Of a DNA stretch of 64,000 nt, positions 34,591 through 43,881 are shown piece after piece (the stretch's first letter is position 1; each line of letters begins with the position of its first letter). The position numbers and the translations under genes are program-made. This stretch comes from JANNYA01 sp031422315. Its GTDB lineage: Bacteria; Pseudomonadota; Gammaproteobacteria; Xanthomonadales; SZUA-5. The DNA is taken from positions 109,793-173,792 of the forward strand of contig JANOQN010000036.1 in NCBI GenBank assembly GCA_031422315.1, given 5' to 3'. The notes beneath the pieces were generated by a model. The model made no database searches. It was given only the letters and a program-made list of their open reading frames with translations, and was not told the origin of the DNA.

Positions 34591-35864
34591 GGCACACTCT
34601 GTGGCGTTGTGGAGCTTGGCGGTACAGAGGTGCGCAGTGATAGCTTGATGCGCCCAGTCAACATTTGCCCGCTCGGGTCAACCACATTGTTGCCAAGCGC
34701 TACGTTCAATTCAGGCAGCGTCGCCAGCCTGCCGCGCACGCCATCGAGCGTGATTAAATTCGCCGCGCGCATGCCCAGCTCCAGCTCGCCATTGCGATAT
34801 TCGGCGTTGACTAGGGTCACGCGCGTTTCGCCGACTAGAATCGGCGCAGCTAACGACAGCAGCGCCAGCAAGCCGCCGCCTTGAAGTGCGCTGCTGCGCT
34901 GGCTGTCTTGCTGAAGCTTGCTGTTTAGCATGCCGATGGGATCAAGCGCATTGCCTTCATAGGCCGCCTTGCCCGGGAAAACTTCAGCGAACATGGCGCT
35001 AATTTCCGCGCGCTGTGCGGCATCTTTTTGGTGTAACTGCCAATAGCCGCTGAAAAAACTGAGCAATTGCAACAATGCAGCAGCGCCCGCCAACAGCCCT
35101 ACCCAACGCCACGAAACGCCGCCGGCTTTGGGCGCTTGATTCGCGGGTGCATCTGCTTTTAATAAGTTGCCCCAGCTTTCGTGTGCGAGTGCCTGCTGCA
35201 ATAAAAAGTGCAGCACATAGCCGAGCGGCTCCGCGCTGACATAGCTTGGCAGGCCTTTGAGCTCTAGCGCATCGGTGTGGTAGAGCGTAATCGGCAGCGC
35301 GCCATCGAGCTGATTACGCTGGCGAAATATGCTGACCAAGCTATCCGATTCAATCGCACCGGCGCTATTGCTGCCAAGCTTGAAGCTGGCGAAATGGCGC
35401 TCAAGTAGCGCGCTGTTAGCGGGTAAAAGCAGGCATTCCGGCACCAATTGCGACCGTGCTATGCCCCAAGTTTGCAATCGCTGCTTGAGCGCCGCTAACC
35501 AACTAGCCCTGGCTAATACGCATTCGTTTATGCCCTCTGCGAGCGGTTCTGGCAGCGCAAATTGAAGCTCGTCAATGTCACTGGCTAAGCTGTCTTCAAG
35601 TGCGAAACCGACTGCGCTGCGAAAGCGCTCTTGTGCCTTAGCTGGCACTTGCACGCCACGTACCAGCAGCTCAGGGCTGTTACACATAATCAGCGCGGGC
35701 AGCTGACAAGCGGCTTGGAAGTCCGCGTTTTCTAGCTTCCAAGGCCCGCGTAAAATGGCGCCGCTGGCGTTCGCAACGGCCCACTCGTAAAGCGATAAGT
35801 CAGCGGCAAGCCGCAGGATTAAAAAACCTGCTGATGGCGCACTGGCCTTGGGCCGCACTTGCAA
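34587..35864 (-). CDS. gspL: Type II secretion system protein GspL
   Basis: 425 residues. The cytoplasmic N-terminal actin-like domain (about 1-245: FLILRLAADLSLYEWAVA, PALIMCNSPELLVRG, RSAVGFALEDSLASDIDELQFAL) is followed by a membrane helix (about 250-275) and a periplasmic ferredoxin-like domain (VGETRVTLVNAEYRNGELELGM). GspL recruits the GspE ATPase to the inner-membrane platform. It is upstream of gspM in a two-gene operon. Confidence 0.88.
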   Translation of the reverse strand: MQVRPKASAPSAGFLILRLAADLSLYEWAVANASGAILRGPWKLENADFQAACQLPALIMCNSPELLVRGVQVPAKAQERFRSAVGFALEDSLASDIDELQFALPEPLAEGINECVLARASWLAALKQRLQTWGIARSQLVPECLLLPANSALLERHFASFKLGSNSAGAIESDSLVSIFRQRNQLDGALPITLYHTDALELKGLPSYVSAEPLGYVLHFLLQQALAHESWGNLLKADAPANQAPKAGGVSWRWVGLLAGAAALLQLLSFFSGYWQLHQKDAAQRAEISAMFAEVFPGKAAYEGNALDPIGMLNSKLQQDSQRSSALQGGGLLALLSLAAPILVGETRVTLVNAEYRNGELELGMRAANLITLDGVRGRLATLPELNVALGNNVVDPSGQMLTGRIKLSLRTSVPPSSTTPQSVP

Positions 35865-35892
35865 TCTCAGTGATTAGTTGACGAAGTAATAA

Positions 35893-37149
35893 CTAACGCT
35901 TCATAAAGCTAAAGAAATCATCGTTGGTCTTGGTCGATTTCATTTTTTCCAGCAAAAATTCCATCGCAGCGAGCTCATCCATCGGGTGCAAAAGCTTGCG
36001 CAAAATCCAAATCTTTTGCAGCTTCTCAGGATCAATCAGCAGCTCTTCACGGCGAGTGCCGGAGCGGTTGATATTGATCGCCGGATAGACGCGTTTTTCC
36101 GCAATGCGCCGATCCAAATGCACTTCCATGTTCCCCGTGCCTTTGAATTCTTCATAGATCACATGATCCATCGCCGAGCCGGTATCGACCAGCGCCGTCG
36201 CTAGAATCGTCAAGCTGCCGCCTTCTTCGACTTTACGCGCGGCGCCGAAAAATCGCTTCGGGCGCTGCAGGGCGTTGGCATCCACGCCGCCAGTTAAAAT
36301 CTTGCCCGAACTCGGCACCACGGTGTTGTAGGCGCGTGCTAAGCGAGTAATCGAATCAAGTAAAATCACCACGTCCTTTTTATGCTCGACCAAGCGCTTG
36401 GCGCGCTCGATCACCATTTCCGCAACCTGCACGTGGCGCTGCGGCGGCTCATCGAAGGTTGAGGAAATCACTTCAGCGCGCACTGTGCGCTGCATATCGG
36501 TGACTTCTTCTGGGCGCTCATCAATCAGCAGCACGATCAAATGCACATCAGGATTATTATAGGAAATCGCCTGCGCAATATTTTGCAGCATGACGGTTTT
36601 GCCGGCTTTCGGCGGGCTAACGATCAAGCCGCGCTGGCCCTTACCAATCGGTGCCACCAAATCAATAATGCGGCCAATGACATCTTCACTCGAACCATTG
36701 CCGCGCTCTAATATGAGCCGCTCGGTGGGAAAATATGCGGTAAGGTTCTCAAACAGCACCTGGTTTTTTTTGCTCTCCGGCGCGTCGTCATTGATGTCGT
36801 TGACTTTCGCGAGTGAGAAATAGCGCTCACCTTCTTTGGGTGCACGCACATTGCCGCGTATGTAGTCGCCGGTTCGCAAATTAAAGCGGCGGATTTGCGA
36901 GGGTGAGATATACACATCATCAGGCCCGGCCAAAAACGAAGCTTCCGCGCCACGCAAAAAACCAAAACCATCCGGCATGATTTCCAGGACGCCTTCAACG
37001 TCAATACTTTCTTCTTTTTTTGCCAGGACTTTCAAAATTCCGAAAATGACGTCTTGGCGCTTGCCTCGGCTAATGCCTTCGACTTGCAATTCTTCGGCCA
37101 TCAACAATAGTTCGTGGATGGGTTTTTGCTTAAGTTCGATCAAATTCAT
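35893..37149 (-). CDS. rho: Transcription termination factor Rho
   Basis: 418 residues. Hexameric RNA helicase that ends transcription at Rho-dependent sites. N-terminal RNA-binding part (MNLIELKQKPIHELLLMAEEL, VEGVLEIMPDGFGFLRGAEASFL, DDVYISPSQIRRFNLRTGDYI), ATPase with Walker A SPPKAGKTVMLQNIA and Walker B VVILLDSITRLARAYN, and the secondary-channel loop (GGVDANALQRPKRFFGAARK). Length is typical. Upstream lies trxA, giving the common trxA-rho arrangement, with rhlB divergent beyond it. The 277-bp leader before rho is long, consistent with autoregulation known elsewhere. Confidence 0.98.
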   Translation of the reverse strand: MNLIELKQKPIHELLLMAEELQVEGISRGKRQDVIFGILKVLAKKEESIDVEGVLEIMPDGFGFLRGAEASFLAGPDDVYISPSQIRRFNLRTGDYIRGNVRAPKEGERYFSLAKVNDINDDAPESKKNQVLFENLTAYFPTERLILERGNGSSEDVIGRIIDLVAPIGKGQRGLIVSPPKAGKTVMLQNIAQAISYNNPDVHLIVLLIDERPEEVTDMQRTVRAEVISSTFDEPPQRHVQVAEMVIERAKRLVEHKKDVVILLDSITRLARAYNTVVPSSGKILTGGVDANALQRPKRFFGAARKVEEGGSLTILATALVDTGSAMDHVIYEEFKGTGNMEVHLDRRIAEKRVYPAININRSGTRREELLIDPEKLQKIWILRKLLHPMDELAAMEFLLEKMKSTKTNDDFFSFMKR

Positions 37150-37426
37150 GCGTTTACGCCTGGCAAGCCGGACTGCGGCGCTGCCTGATTTAAGTGGAAA
37201 AGTGAGTAGTTATATGTGGCGTCCTGCCACACGCTGCGCATTCACTAGGGAATGCTGCCGCACGCTTCGCGGGTAATTCCAGTAGCGGGCCGTCCAAACA
37301 GACGAGCGTCACATTGCTGATCGCAAATATCCGGTGCAGCGCGAAAGCTACCACCACAGCGCAAAAAGGTCAAAGTGTACGCAGCAGCTGACTGCCGCTG
37401 GTACACGCTAGTTTTTTACAGATGCG

Positions 37427-37756
37427 CTACCCAATCGCGCGGTCAATAAACTGCATCATTTGCGATTTCGCGACAGCGCCCATCTGGGTGGCGCTGACTT
37501 CACCGGCTTTGAAGATGATAAAAGTCGGCATATTTCGAACCATATATTTCTTCGCCGTGCCGGGGTGCTCTTCTACATTAAGCTTGACGATTTTGAGCTT
37601 GCCGTCGTAGTGCTGCGCCAATTCTTTGATGACCGGTTCGATTCGTTTGCAGGGCTCACACCAGGTCGCCCAAAAATCAACTAGCACTGGCACGCCAGAT
37701 CGCAAAACTTCCGAATCAAAATCTGTGTCACCCACGGGCAGCAATTCAACCGACAT
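37427..37756 (-). CDS. trxA: Thioredoxin with a variant CEPC active site
   Basis: 109 residues of the standard thioredoxin fold: VPVLVDFWATWCEPCKRIEPVI, then the cis-Pro segment VRNMPTFIIFKAGEV and a C-terminal helix. The redox site is Cys33-Glu-Pro-Cys36 rather than Cys-Gly-Pro-Cys. The change at the first intervening position would alter redox potential and electrostatics. It sits upstream of rho on the same strand, the usual position of the main thioredoxin gene in gammaproteobacteria. Confidence 0.93.
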   Translation of the reverse strand: MSVELLPVGDTDFDSEVLRSGVPVLVDFWATWCEPCKRIEPVIKELAQHYDGKLKIVKLNVEEHPGTAKKYMVRNMPTFIIFKAGEVSATQMGAVAKSQMMQFIDRAIG

Positions 37757-38107
37757 ATTATCAAGCTCCTAATTAATTATTATGGCTAATCATTTTGGGT
37801 AAGCAATTTGGCGTCATTAAGCCAAATCGTGGTATTTCAAGGGTTTCGCGTTAGACTAGTCGCCAATGTTGACGAATTTCAGCGTTCCGCGCTTCGCCAA
37901 ACAGCCGCAATGTTGGCTAACCGTAAGCACGAATCGCCGAGGATACATGCTTTGGCCGGTCAGATTGCTACAAACCGTGAAAGATCGGGGCGGGTCATCA
38001 ACGAGCGCGAGCGCTTAACGCAAGCGCTGATTTTCTTTAAGCATTTGTATTTATTAGTATTCTTTATCGTCTGTAGCGTCACATTTCTTTAAAAGGCCAT
38101 AATTTTA
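37757..38107. other. Intergenic region between trxA and rhlB
   Basis: 351 bp between divergent genes. A plus-strand open frame of 94 codons (37808-38092) has no protein-like composition, and I do not call it a gene. The notable element is a terminator-like hairpin at 38010-38040. The last 60 bp before rhlB are AT-rich and probably hold its promoter (for example TATTCT near 38058). Confidence 0.5.
38010..38040 (+). terminator. Hairpin plus T-run upstream of rhlB
   Basis: AGCGCTT (38010-38016) and AAGCGCT (38022-38028) form a 7-bp stem with a 5-nt loop, followed by GATTTTCTTT. It has the form of a rho-independent terminator on the plus strand, though no confident plus-strand gene lies upstream. 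It could attenuate transcription into rhlB. Confidence 0.4.
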
Positions 38108-39484
38108 ATGAGCGATCGTGTTTTAACTGATTTAGATTTTGCCTCTTTTAACTTGCACCCGACTTTACTGTCGAGCTTGACTGCCGCTGGCTTTATTCGC
38201 TTGACCCCCATCCAAGCCATGACCCTACCTGAACTGCTAGCAGGTCAAGACGTCGCCGGGGAAGCACAAACCGGTACCGGCAAGACAGCGGCGTTTTTAG
38301 TGGCTGCGATGCAAAAACTGCTTACCACTTCAGCAAAAGCTGAGCGCCGGCCGCAAGATCCGCGTGTGGTGGTGATGGCCCCGACCCGTGAACTGGCGAT
38401 ACAAATTCAAAAAGACGCGCTGTTGCTGAGCCGTGACACCGGTTTGCGCGTGGCAGTGGTGTTTGGCGGTGTGGATTACGACAAGCAGCGGCGCCAGTTT
38501 GAGCAGGGCGTGGATATCCTGATCGGCACGCCAGGTCGGCTGATTGACTATTTCAAGCAAGACGTGTTCAGTCTCAAACGCGCCGATGTCATGGTGCTGG
38601 ATGAAGCGGATCGCATGTTTGATTTGGGCTTTATTGCCGATGTGCGCTATGTGATGCGCCGTTTGCCTGATCGGGAAGAGCGCCTGACCATGATGTTCTC
38701 CGCCACACTCAGCCTGCGGGTGTTAGAGCTGGCCTACGAGCATATGCACAATCCGAAAAAATTGGCCGCCGATGCGGGTACTAAAACGGCTGCACGCGTG
38801 ACGCAGAGCGTCTATTTTCCGGCAGGCGAGGAAAAATTGCCGCTTTTGCTCGGAATTTTGGCGACTCTCAAACCCACCCGCGCGATTGTGTTTGTCAATA
38901 CCAAACACGTGGCCGAACGCATTCAACGCGCCCTGGAACGCGCGCAGCAGCTGGCCGGCGTGCTGTCGGGTGACGTGCCACAACGCAAACGCATGACCTT
39001 GTTAGAGCGCTTCAAAAAAGGCGAGATTGAAGTTTTGGTCGCCACTGACGTCGCCGCGCGCGGCCTGCACATTCCAGACGTTAGCCACGTGATCAATTAC
39101 GATTTGCCGTATGACGCCGAAGATTACGTACACCGCATCGGCCGAACCGCGCGCTTTGGCAGCGATGGCGCGGCGCTTAGCTTTGCCTGCGAGCAATACG
39201 CGGTCAGCCTGCCGGATATTGAGCGCTACATTGAGGCTACGATTCCGCGTGCCAACGTAACCGATGCACTGCTTAAGGCTAGACCAGAACCCAAAGCCGG
39301 TGCCAAAGAAATGCATGCGCTTGATGCGGACGATAAATCCGGTGCGCCGGTTAAAAAGCGCCCGACCAAGCGCGGCGGGCGCTCCGGGCCACCATCAGGC
39401 GGCGGGGGACGGGGGAAATCCGGCTCGCGCAGCGCTACTCCGGCCGTGTCAAGCGCGTTTACCCGAACGCCGACCAGCGAATAA
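38108..39484 (+). CDS. rhlB: DEAD-box RNA helicase RhlB
   Basis: 458 residues. Ordered helicase motifs: FNLHPTLLSSLTAAGF and LTPIQAMTLP (Q motif), AQTGTGKT (I), APTRELA (Ia), GTPGRL (Ib), VLDEADRMF (II), MFSATL (III), AIVFVNTKHVAERI (IV), VATDVAARGLHIPDVSHVINYDLPYD (V) and HRIGRTARFG (VI). The N-terminus and genomic position next to trxA-rho match RhlB, the helicase of the RNA degradosome. The C-terminal tail (about 405-458) is basic and Gly-rich (KKRPTKRGGRSGPPSGGGG), likely an RNA-binding or RNase E contact region. Confidence 0.95.
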   Translation: MSDRVLTDLDFASFNLHPTLLSSLTAAGFIRLTPIQAMTLPELLAGQDVAGEAQTGTGKTAAFLVAAMQKLLTTSAKAERRPQDPRVVVMAPTRELAIQIQKDALLLSRDTGLRVAVVFGGVDYDKQRRQFEQGVDILIGTPGRLIDYFKQDVFSLKRADVMVLDEADRMFDLGFIADVRYVMRRLPDREERLTMMFSATLSLRVLELAYEHMHNPKKLAADAGTKTAARVTQSVYFPAGEEKLPLLLGILATLKPTRAIVFVNTKHVAERIQRALERAQQLAGVLSGDVPQRKRMTLLERFKKGEIEVLVATDVAARGLHIPDVSHVINYDLPYDAEDYVHRIGRTARFGSDGAALSFACEQYAVSLPDIERYIEATIPRANVTDALLKARPEPKAGAKEMHALDADDKSGAPVKKRPTKRGGRSGPPSGGGGRGKSGSRSATPAVSSAFTRTPTSE

Positions 39485-39505
39485 GCGGTTTGCACGAATA
39501 AAGCT

Positions 39506-40444
39506 ATGCGCGCCCAAACAAGAACGTTGGCTGAACTTTTCCCTACACCACATCGCTGGCCTGGGCTGCGTGCGCTGCACGGAATTTTGCTGCTTGCCGC
39601 AGCGCTTTGGTTTGCCAGCGCCGCTGCAAAACTTGCCTGGCAGCAGATTACGCCCGCAAACGAACCCAAGCAAAACAGTGCCGAGCTAGGCCCCGCAGCC
39701 ATTTTGCCGCAAGCGCCGGCGATAGCGCTCGCGCAGTTTCATCTATTCGGTGCCAGCGCCGAAGCGGCGGCGCTAGCTGCACAAAATGCGCCGGCAACGC
39801 AATTAAAGCTCACGCTGATGGGCGTGGCGGCCGGACGTGATCCTAAAACCGGCGTGGCGATTATTGCGGATGAGCAGCAGCGCCAGCGCGAATATCAATC
39901 CGGCGATAGCGTAGCGGGCGCGGTGGTTGATGAGATTTATTCAGATCGCGTCGTACTGATATATCAAGGCCGGCCGGAAACGCTGTACCTACCGAAGCTC
40001 TCCAAAGCGATAGAAAATCAGAGCCTAGCGATCGTGCCACAAACCGGCGCGCCGAATTTCGGATTGCCTGGTGCAAGCTTGCCAACTTCAGATCCCTCGA
40101 ACGGCTATGTCAACCCCACGGCTGGTGCCTCCACAGCCTCATTTGCAGCAGCGCGCGAACAGGCGCTCGCTAATCCAGCCGGGTTAATCGGCATGGTGCA
40201 GCCAGTCATGGATGCCAATGGCCAGCTCAGCGGTATTAAGCTCAATGGTGGCGCGAATCAAGCGCTGCTGACTCAAGCAGGGCTATTGCCAGATGATGTG
40301 GTGGTCGCGGTGAACGGCCAGCGCATCAATTCGATTGAGCAAGGCGCCAGCATTGCCAATCAGCTTGCAGATGCCGAGCAAGTCAGCGTAACAGTACGCC
40401 GTGGTGGCCGTGAAGTGACTTTGCCTTCGATACGTTTGCGCTAG
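39506..40444 (+). CDS. gspC: Type II secretion system protein GspC
   Basis: 312 residues. N-terminal membrane helix (LRALHGILLLAAALWFASAAA), then the homology-region beta domain (AIALAQFHLFGASAEAA, LKLTLMGVAAGRDPKTGVAIIADEQ, VVDEIYSDRVVLIYQGRPETLYLPKL) and a C-terminal PDZ domain (about 225-312, GLLPDDVVVAVNGQRINSIEQG). GspC links the inner-membrane platform to the GspD secretin and is thought to contact cargo. It lies 21 bp after rhlB. GspL and GspM are encoded about 4 kb away on the other strand, and gspD-K are outside the window. Confidence 0.9.
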   Translation: MRAQTRTLAELFPTPHRWPGLRALHGILLLAAALWFASAAAKLAWQQITPANEPKQNSAELGPAAILPQAPAIALAQFHLFGASAEAAALAAQNAPATQLKLTLMGVAAGRDPKTGVAIIADEQQRQREYQSGDSVAGAVVDEIYSDRVVLIYQGRPETLYLPKLSKAIENQSLAIVPQTGAPNFGLPGASLPTSDPSNGYVNPTAGASTASFAAAREQALANPAGLIGMVQPVMDANGQLSGIKLNGGANQALLTQAGLLPDDVVVAVNGQRINSIEQGASIANQLADAEQVSVTVRRGGREVTLPSIRLR

Positions 40445-41354
40445 TAATTTTTTAAGCGCAAGCGATCATTTTTAACGCTGCTGCTTTTTCAACCCCAGAA
40501 TCACCCAAATCGTCTGCCAAGTGTGGCGTCCTCGTCTAACTCATTCACCATCATCATCAACTGAGGCGATTTTTCAGCCCAAATTTCAATTAAAGCTGGG
40601 CAAATATTTCGGGTCACCTCGAACAACTCAAAATTGGACATGCCAATATTCAACCGTAAGCCGAGCCAACTCGCGGAAAGTTCGCTAGCCAGGCTTTTTG
40701 AAAAGGTTTTGGCGGTGGCTTTGCCAGCTAATCATCTGGCGGTTTCAATATCGCTCCAGTCCCAACCACACACCTACGCCGCGAACCAACGCGGCGTTTT
40801 GAGTTTTGGAAACTGGGTTTGACCGAGCCAAGCCATGTTCGGCGTGCCGCTGCCGATATTCTGATGCAAACGTATGTAGTTGTAGAAGAAGGCAAATTCG
40901 GTCACGGCTTGTTGCAGGTTGGTGCGGCTGCGGATCGTCCAAAAGTTGAATGCGCATCAGGTAAGTCTGACAATGACACGGATTGGTCAAAGAAAAAATC
41001 GAACTTACTTTTTCGCTCTGGGCAGGTTTACTGCGACACTGCTCCCCCGCAGATAAGTAGTGCCGACCACGATCCCAGATAACTACCACATCAAAATCAC
41101 GTCCACCTTCCAATCTCTAAATGAGCGTTGGAAGCTCGGTGTTTAAGTATCAAGGCAGTTGTCAAAGAAGAATTTCTCGACGAAGAGTTGATTTGGTTGG
41201 GTTGAAGTTGCGGCATGGGTTTTGACTATTGAATTAACCAAAATCAAACGCGACATCAGTGTTTGATAGAGTCTTTGCCCAACTCACGGCTATCGAGTCG
41301 TACGATCAGCGGTAAAAAATTTTAGTTCTTTCCAAATGCACAAAACCACTTCGA
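40445..41354. other. Decayed accessory DNA with a transposase remnant
   Basis: About 900 bp without an intact gene. Minus strand 40501-40641 holds a 46-codon frame (MSNFELFEVTRN...) with an open, ATG-less extension up to about 40740; I cannot identify it. 40774-40955 encodes the C-terminus of a transposase. From 40956 to 41354 nothing protein-like is evident, and this part is AT-richer than flanking genes. It probably holds the promoter of the following repeat protein gene. Confidence 0.55.
40774..40955 (-). pseudogene. Transposase remnant (DDE/integrase-core C-terminus)
   Basis: In the minus-strand frame ending at the stop in 40774-40776, about 60 residues read CAFNFWTIRSRTNLQQ, AVTEFAFFYNYIRLHQNIG and SGTPNMAWLGQTQFPKLKTP. 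The FYNYIRLHQN...GTPNMAW pattern is the conserved end of integrase-core transposases. An in-frame stop lies just upstream, and no DDE catalytic domain is left, so this is a degraded 3' end of an insertion sequence. No terminal repeats were found. Confidence 0.75.
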
Positions 41355-43811
41355 ATGAGCAACAACAAAATGAAATCTATTTTTATGTTTTTTTTAACGT
41401 TAGCCTGCAGTTCGGCGTTTTGCGCAAATGCTAGTGAAGCTAAGCCCCAGGTCGGTGCGCCAATTGCAGAGTATTTAGATACTGACGGCAGGCTGAAAAC
41501 TCCTAGTGACTACTTAGGAAACTTAGATCCAACTGGATTTCAAATGGTAAGCAAAGCTGGCGAAGCACCCAGATTTTTGCCAGTAAATGATTTGGTTCGA
41601 AAATTTGGAGCCGTTAGTAGTCAATGGACAATTTTTGGCTATCCAGAGGTTACCGCTAGCAGTTGTAACTCAATTCGTGCGGTTGCTCGGATGGAAAACG
41701 GTGACTTGGTGGTTGGTGGCCGGTTTAACGCGTGCCATGGCGTGCCAGCAATTAACATTGCTATTTACTCGCCCAGCAGCGGAACTTGGTCCGGCCTGCC
41801 AGGCTCAGGAAACATTGGAAACGCAGCGCTTGTTGGTGAAATCAGCGCTATCGCTGTAGCTGGAAAAGATATTTATGTTGGTGGTGCGATTGGTCGAGCC
41901 GGTAGCGCACCGATTAGTAGATTAGCGCGTTGGAACGGCAGCGCTTGGTCAGGCTTAGGCAGCAGCGTTAACGGCGATGTGCATGCGCTTGCGACATCGG
42001 GTAGTGATCTTTATGTAGGCGGTACGTTCACGCAGGCAGGTGCAACACTAGTCAGTAATTTGGCGCGCTGGAATGGCAGCGACTGGTCGACCGTAGGCAG
42101 CAGCGCAATCGGCAGCATAGGAGTGGATGCCCCGGTGACGGCCATGGTTGCCCTTGGTGGAGATCTGTTTGTCGGCGGCAAGTTCAGAAATGCAGGAGGC
42201 ATATCGGCTAATCGAGTGGCTAAGTGGAACGGTAGCACTTGGTCTAGCATAGGGGTTGGAATTAGCAATGGCGTAGAAAATGAAGTCACCGCACTCGCGC
42301 TATTGGGTAGCAATTTTTATGTAGCGAGCAACGCTGTTGGGCTAGCGGGCGGAGCATCCATCGCGCGATGGAACGGCAGCGAGTGGTCAGGCTTAGGCAG
42401 CGGCAATGCTTTGAATGGCCTAGTTAGATCCTTCGCTGTAGTAGGCAATGATTTGTATGCTAGTGGTAATTTTTCGCAAGCTGGTGGCGCAATTGCATCA
42501 GGGGTTGCGCGCTGGAACGGAACCAACTGGTTCAGTTTGGGAGCAGGCGTAACAAACGGCGCCAACAATTCATCAGTGGCTGGCCTAATGAACGTAGGCA
42601 ACGATCTTTATGTTGTCGGAAATTTCTCTCATGCGGGCGGCGTGTCGGCGAAAAATGTTGCCCGTTGGCGTGCAAGCAATTGGTCTGGTGTTGGCTCCTT
42701 TAGCACCAATAACAAAGGTGTAAACGGTAATATCCGTCACTTAACAGCTGTGGATCAAGATGTCTATGCTGTTGGTGACTTCAGCATTGCTGGAGGCGTG
42801 CCAGCCAAAATGGTAGCGCGCTGGAATGGTAGTGTTTGGTTTGGCTTAAACGCTGATATTGGTCAAAGCCCCTTTAACGCACTCAGCATCAACGCTGTGG
42901 CAGTGTCTGGAAATGATGTTTACATTGCCGGGCGCTTTAACAGCGTCGGCGGCACACCAGCCAATAACATCGCGCGTTGGAACGGTAATGCTTGGACAAG
43001 TTTGGGCTCAGGCATTTCGTTTTCAAATTCTCCAAATAGTGGGTCGGTTTTCGCACTGACAGTAGCTCCAGGTGGTTTGCTATATGTAGGTGGTAGTTTC
43101 AATAGCGCTGGGGGCGTGCCGGCTATAAACGTAGCAAGTTGGGATGGCACTGAATGGTTTAGCCTTGGCATTGGTAACAACAACGGCGTTAGTGGCGAAG
43201 TCAACGCGCTGGCAGTTGTAGGAACTGATACCGGAAACGACCTGTATGTTGGCGGTAGCTTTAACCAGGTCGGTGGTCAAATATTTGCAGATAATATAGC
43301 TCGCTGGAGCAGCGGCAGTTGGAGTCCGCTAGGTGATCAAAACCGTGGGTTGAACAATACCGTAACCGCAATTGCGGTCTCTGGACGTGATTTGTATGTC
43401 GGTGGACACTTCACGCAAACGGCAATCGGTAGTCCAGCAAAAAAAATAGCACGTTTGAGCGCTGGTACATGGACCAACCTCGGAGTTGGTCTTGATCCCA
43501 ATGATTCTCTTAACATCAAGACACTCGTAGTATTTGGCCCAGATTTATACTTGGGGGGTGACTACTTCGATTCATCCATAGGGCGGAGAGCTATGGTTGC
43601 GCGTTGGAACGGTGCAGTCTGGAGCAATCTAAGTCCAGGCCTTGCCCCCTTGGTCTCCGGCGAGGCCACAACCGTCAGTTCGTTGGCTACATCTGAAGGA
43701 GGCGTCTTTGTAGGTGGGAATTTTGGTCTTGCAGGAGGCGAGATTTCAGTCAATATCGCTAAACTGAACGCTAGTACTGACACTTTCTCAGATGGATTCG
43801 AAAGAGATTAG
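41355..43811 (+). CDS. Secreted propeller-like repeat protein with a C-terminal FSDGFE tail
   Basis: 818 residues. Signal peptide (KSIFMFFLTLACSSAFCANA; an alternative ATG at 41370 starts MKSIF). After a 90-residue lead-in come about 14 repeats of 45-55 residues with the pattern (D)LYVGGxFxxAGGxxAxNVARWNGSxWSxLGxGV..., as in delta-60/Kelch-like beta propellers, enough for two seven-bladed propellers. It ends DTFSDGFERD; a short FxDGFE end is common on exported proteins of Lysobacterales and may be a sorting tag. Codon use is AT-richer than neighbours, and it follows IS debris, so recent acquisition is likely. Ligand unknown. Confidence 0.85.
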   Translation: MSNNKMKSIFMFFLTLACSSAFCANASEAKPQVGAPIAEYLDTDGRLKTPSDYLGNLDPTGFQMVSKAGEAPRFLPVNDLVRKFGAVSSQWTIFGYPEVTASSCNSIRAVARMENGDLVVGGRFNACHGVPAINIAIYSPSSGTWSGLPGSGNIGNAALVGEISAIAVAGKDIYVGGAIGRAGSAPISRLARWNGSAWSGLGSSVNGDVHALATSGSDLYVGGTFTQAGATLVSNLARWNGSDWSTVGSSAIGSIGVDAPVTAMVALGGDLFVGGKFRNAGGISANRVAKWNGSTWSSIGVGISNGVENEVTALALLGSNFYVASNAVGLAGGASIARWNGSEWSGLGSGNALNGLVRSFAVVGNDLYASGNFSQAGGAIASGVARWNGTNWFSLGAGVTNGANNSSVAGLMNVGNDLYVVGNFSHAGGVSAKNVARWRASNWSGVGSFSTNNKGVNGNIRHLTAVDQDVYAVGDFSIAGGVPAKMVARWNGSVWFGLNADIGQSPFNALSINAVAVSGNDVYIAGRFNSVGGTPANNIARWNGNAWTSLGSGISFSNSPNSGSVFALTVAPGGLLYVGGSFNSAGGVPAINVASWDGTEWFSLGIGNNNGVSGEVNALAVVGTDTGNDLYVGGSFNQVGGQIFADNIARWSSGSWSPLGDQNRGLNNTVTAIAVSGRDLYVGGHFTQTAIGSPAKKIARLSAGTWTNLGVGLDPNDSLNIKTLVVFGPDLYLGGDYFDSSIGRRAMVARWNGAVWSNLSPGLAPLVSGEATTVSSLATSEGGVFVGGNFGLAGGEISVNIAKLNASTDTFSDGFERD

Positions 43812-43845
43812 CGTAAGGGTTATCAAAAGTGTTCGGAACCAAGTA

Positions 43846-43881
43846 CGAGTTAGCTTAGCTGGACTAAACTCGTTCTCGACA
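43846..43881. terminator. Convergent hairpin between the repeat protein and merC-like genes
   Basis: ACGAGTTAG (about 43846) pairs with CTAAACTCGT (to about 43875) with one bulge and a 10-nt loop. It lies between two convergent genes and overlaps the stop of the minus-strand gene. There is no T-tract on either side, so this is a weak bidirectional terminator candidate. Confidence 0.3.

Noticed and set aside
37808..38092. 94-codon frame between trxA and rhlB
   Set aside because: No recognisable domain, and it spans a terminator-like hairpin and the likely rhlB promoter.
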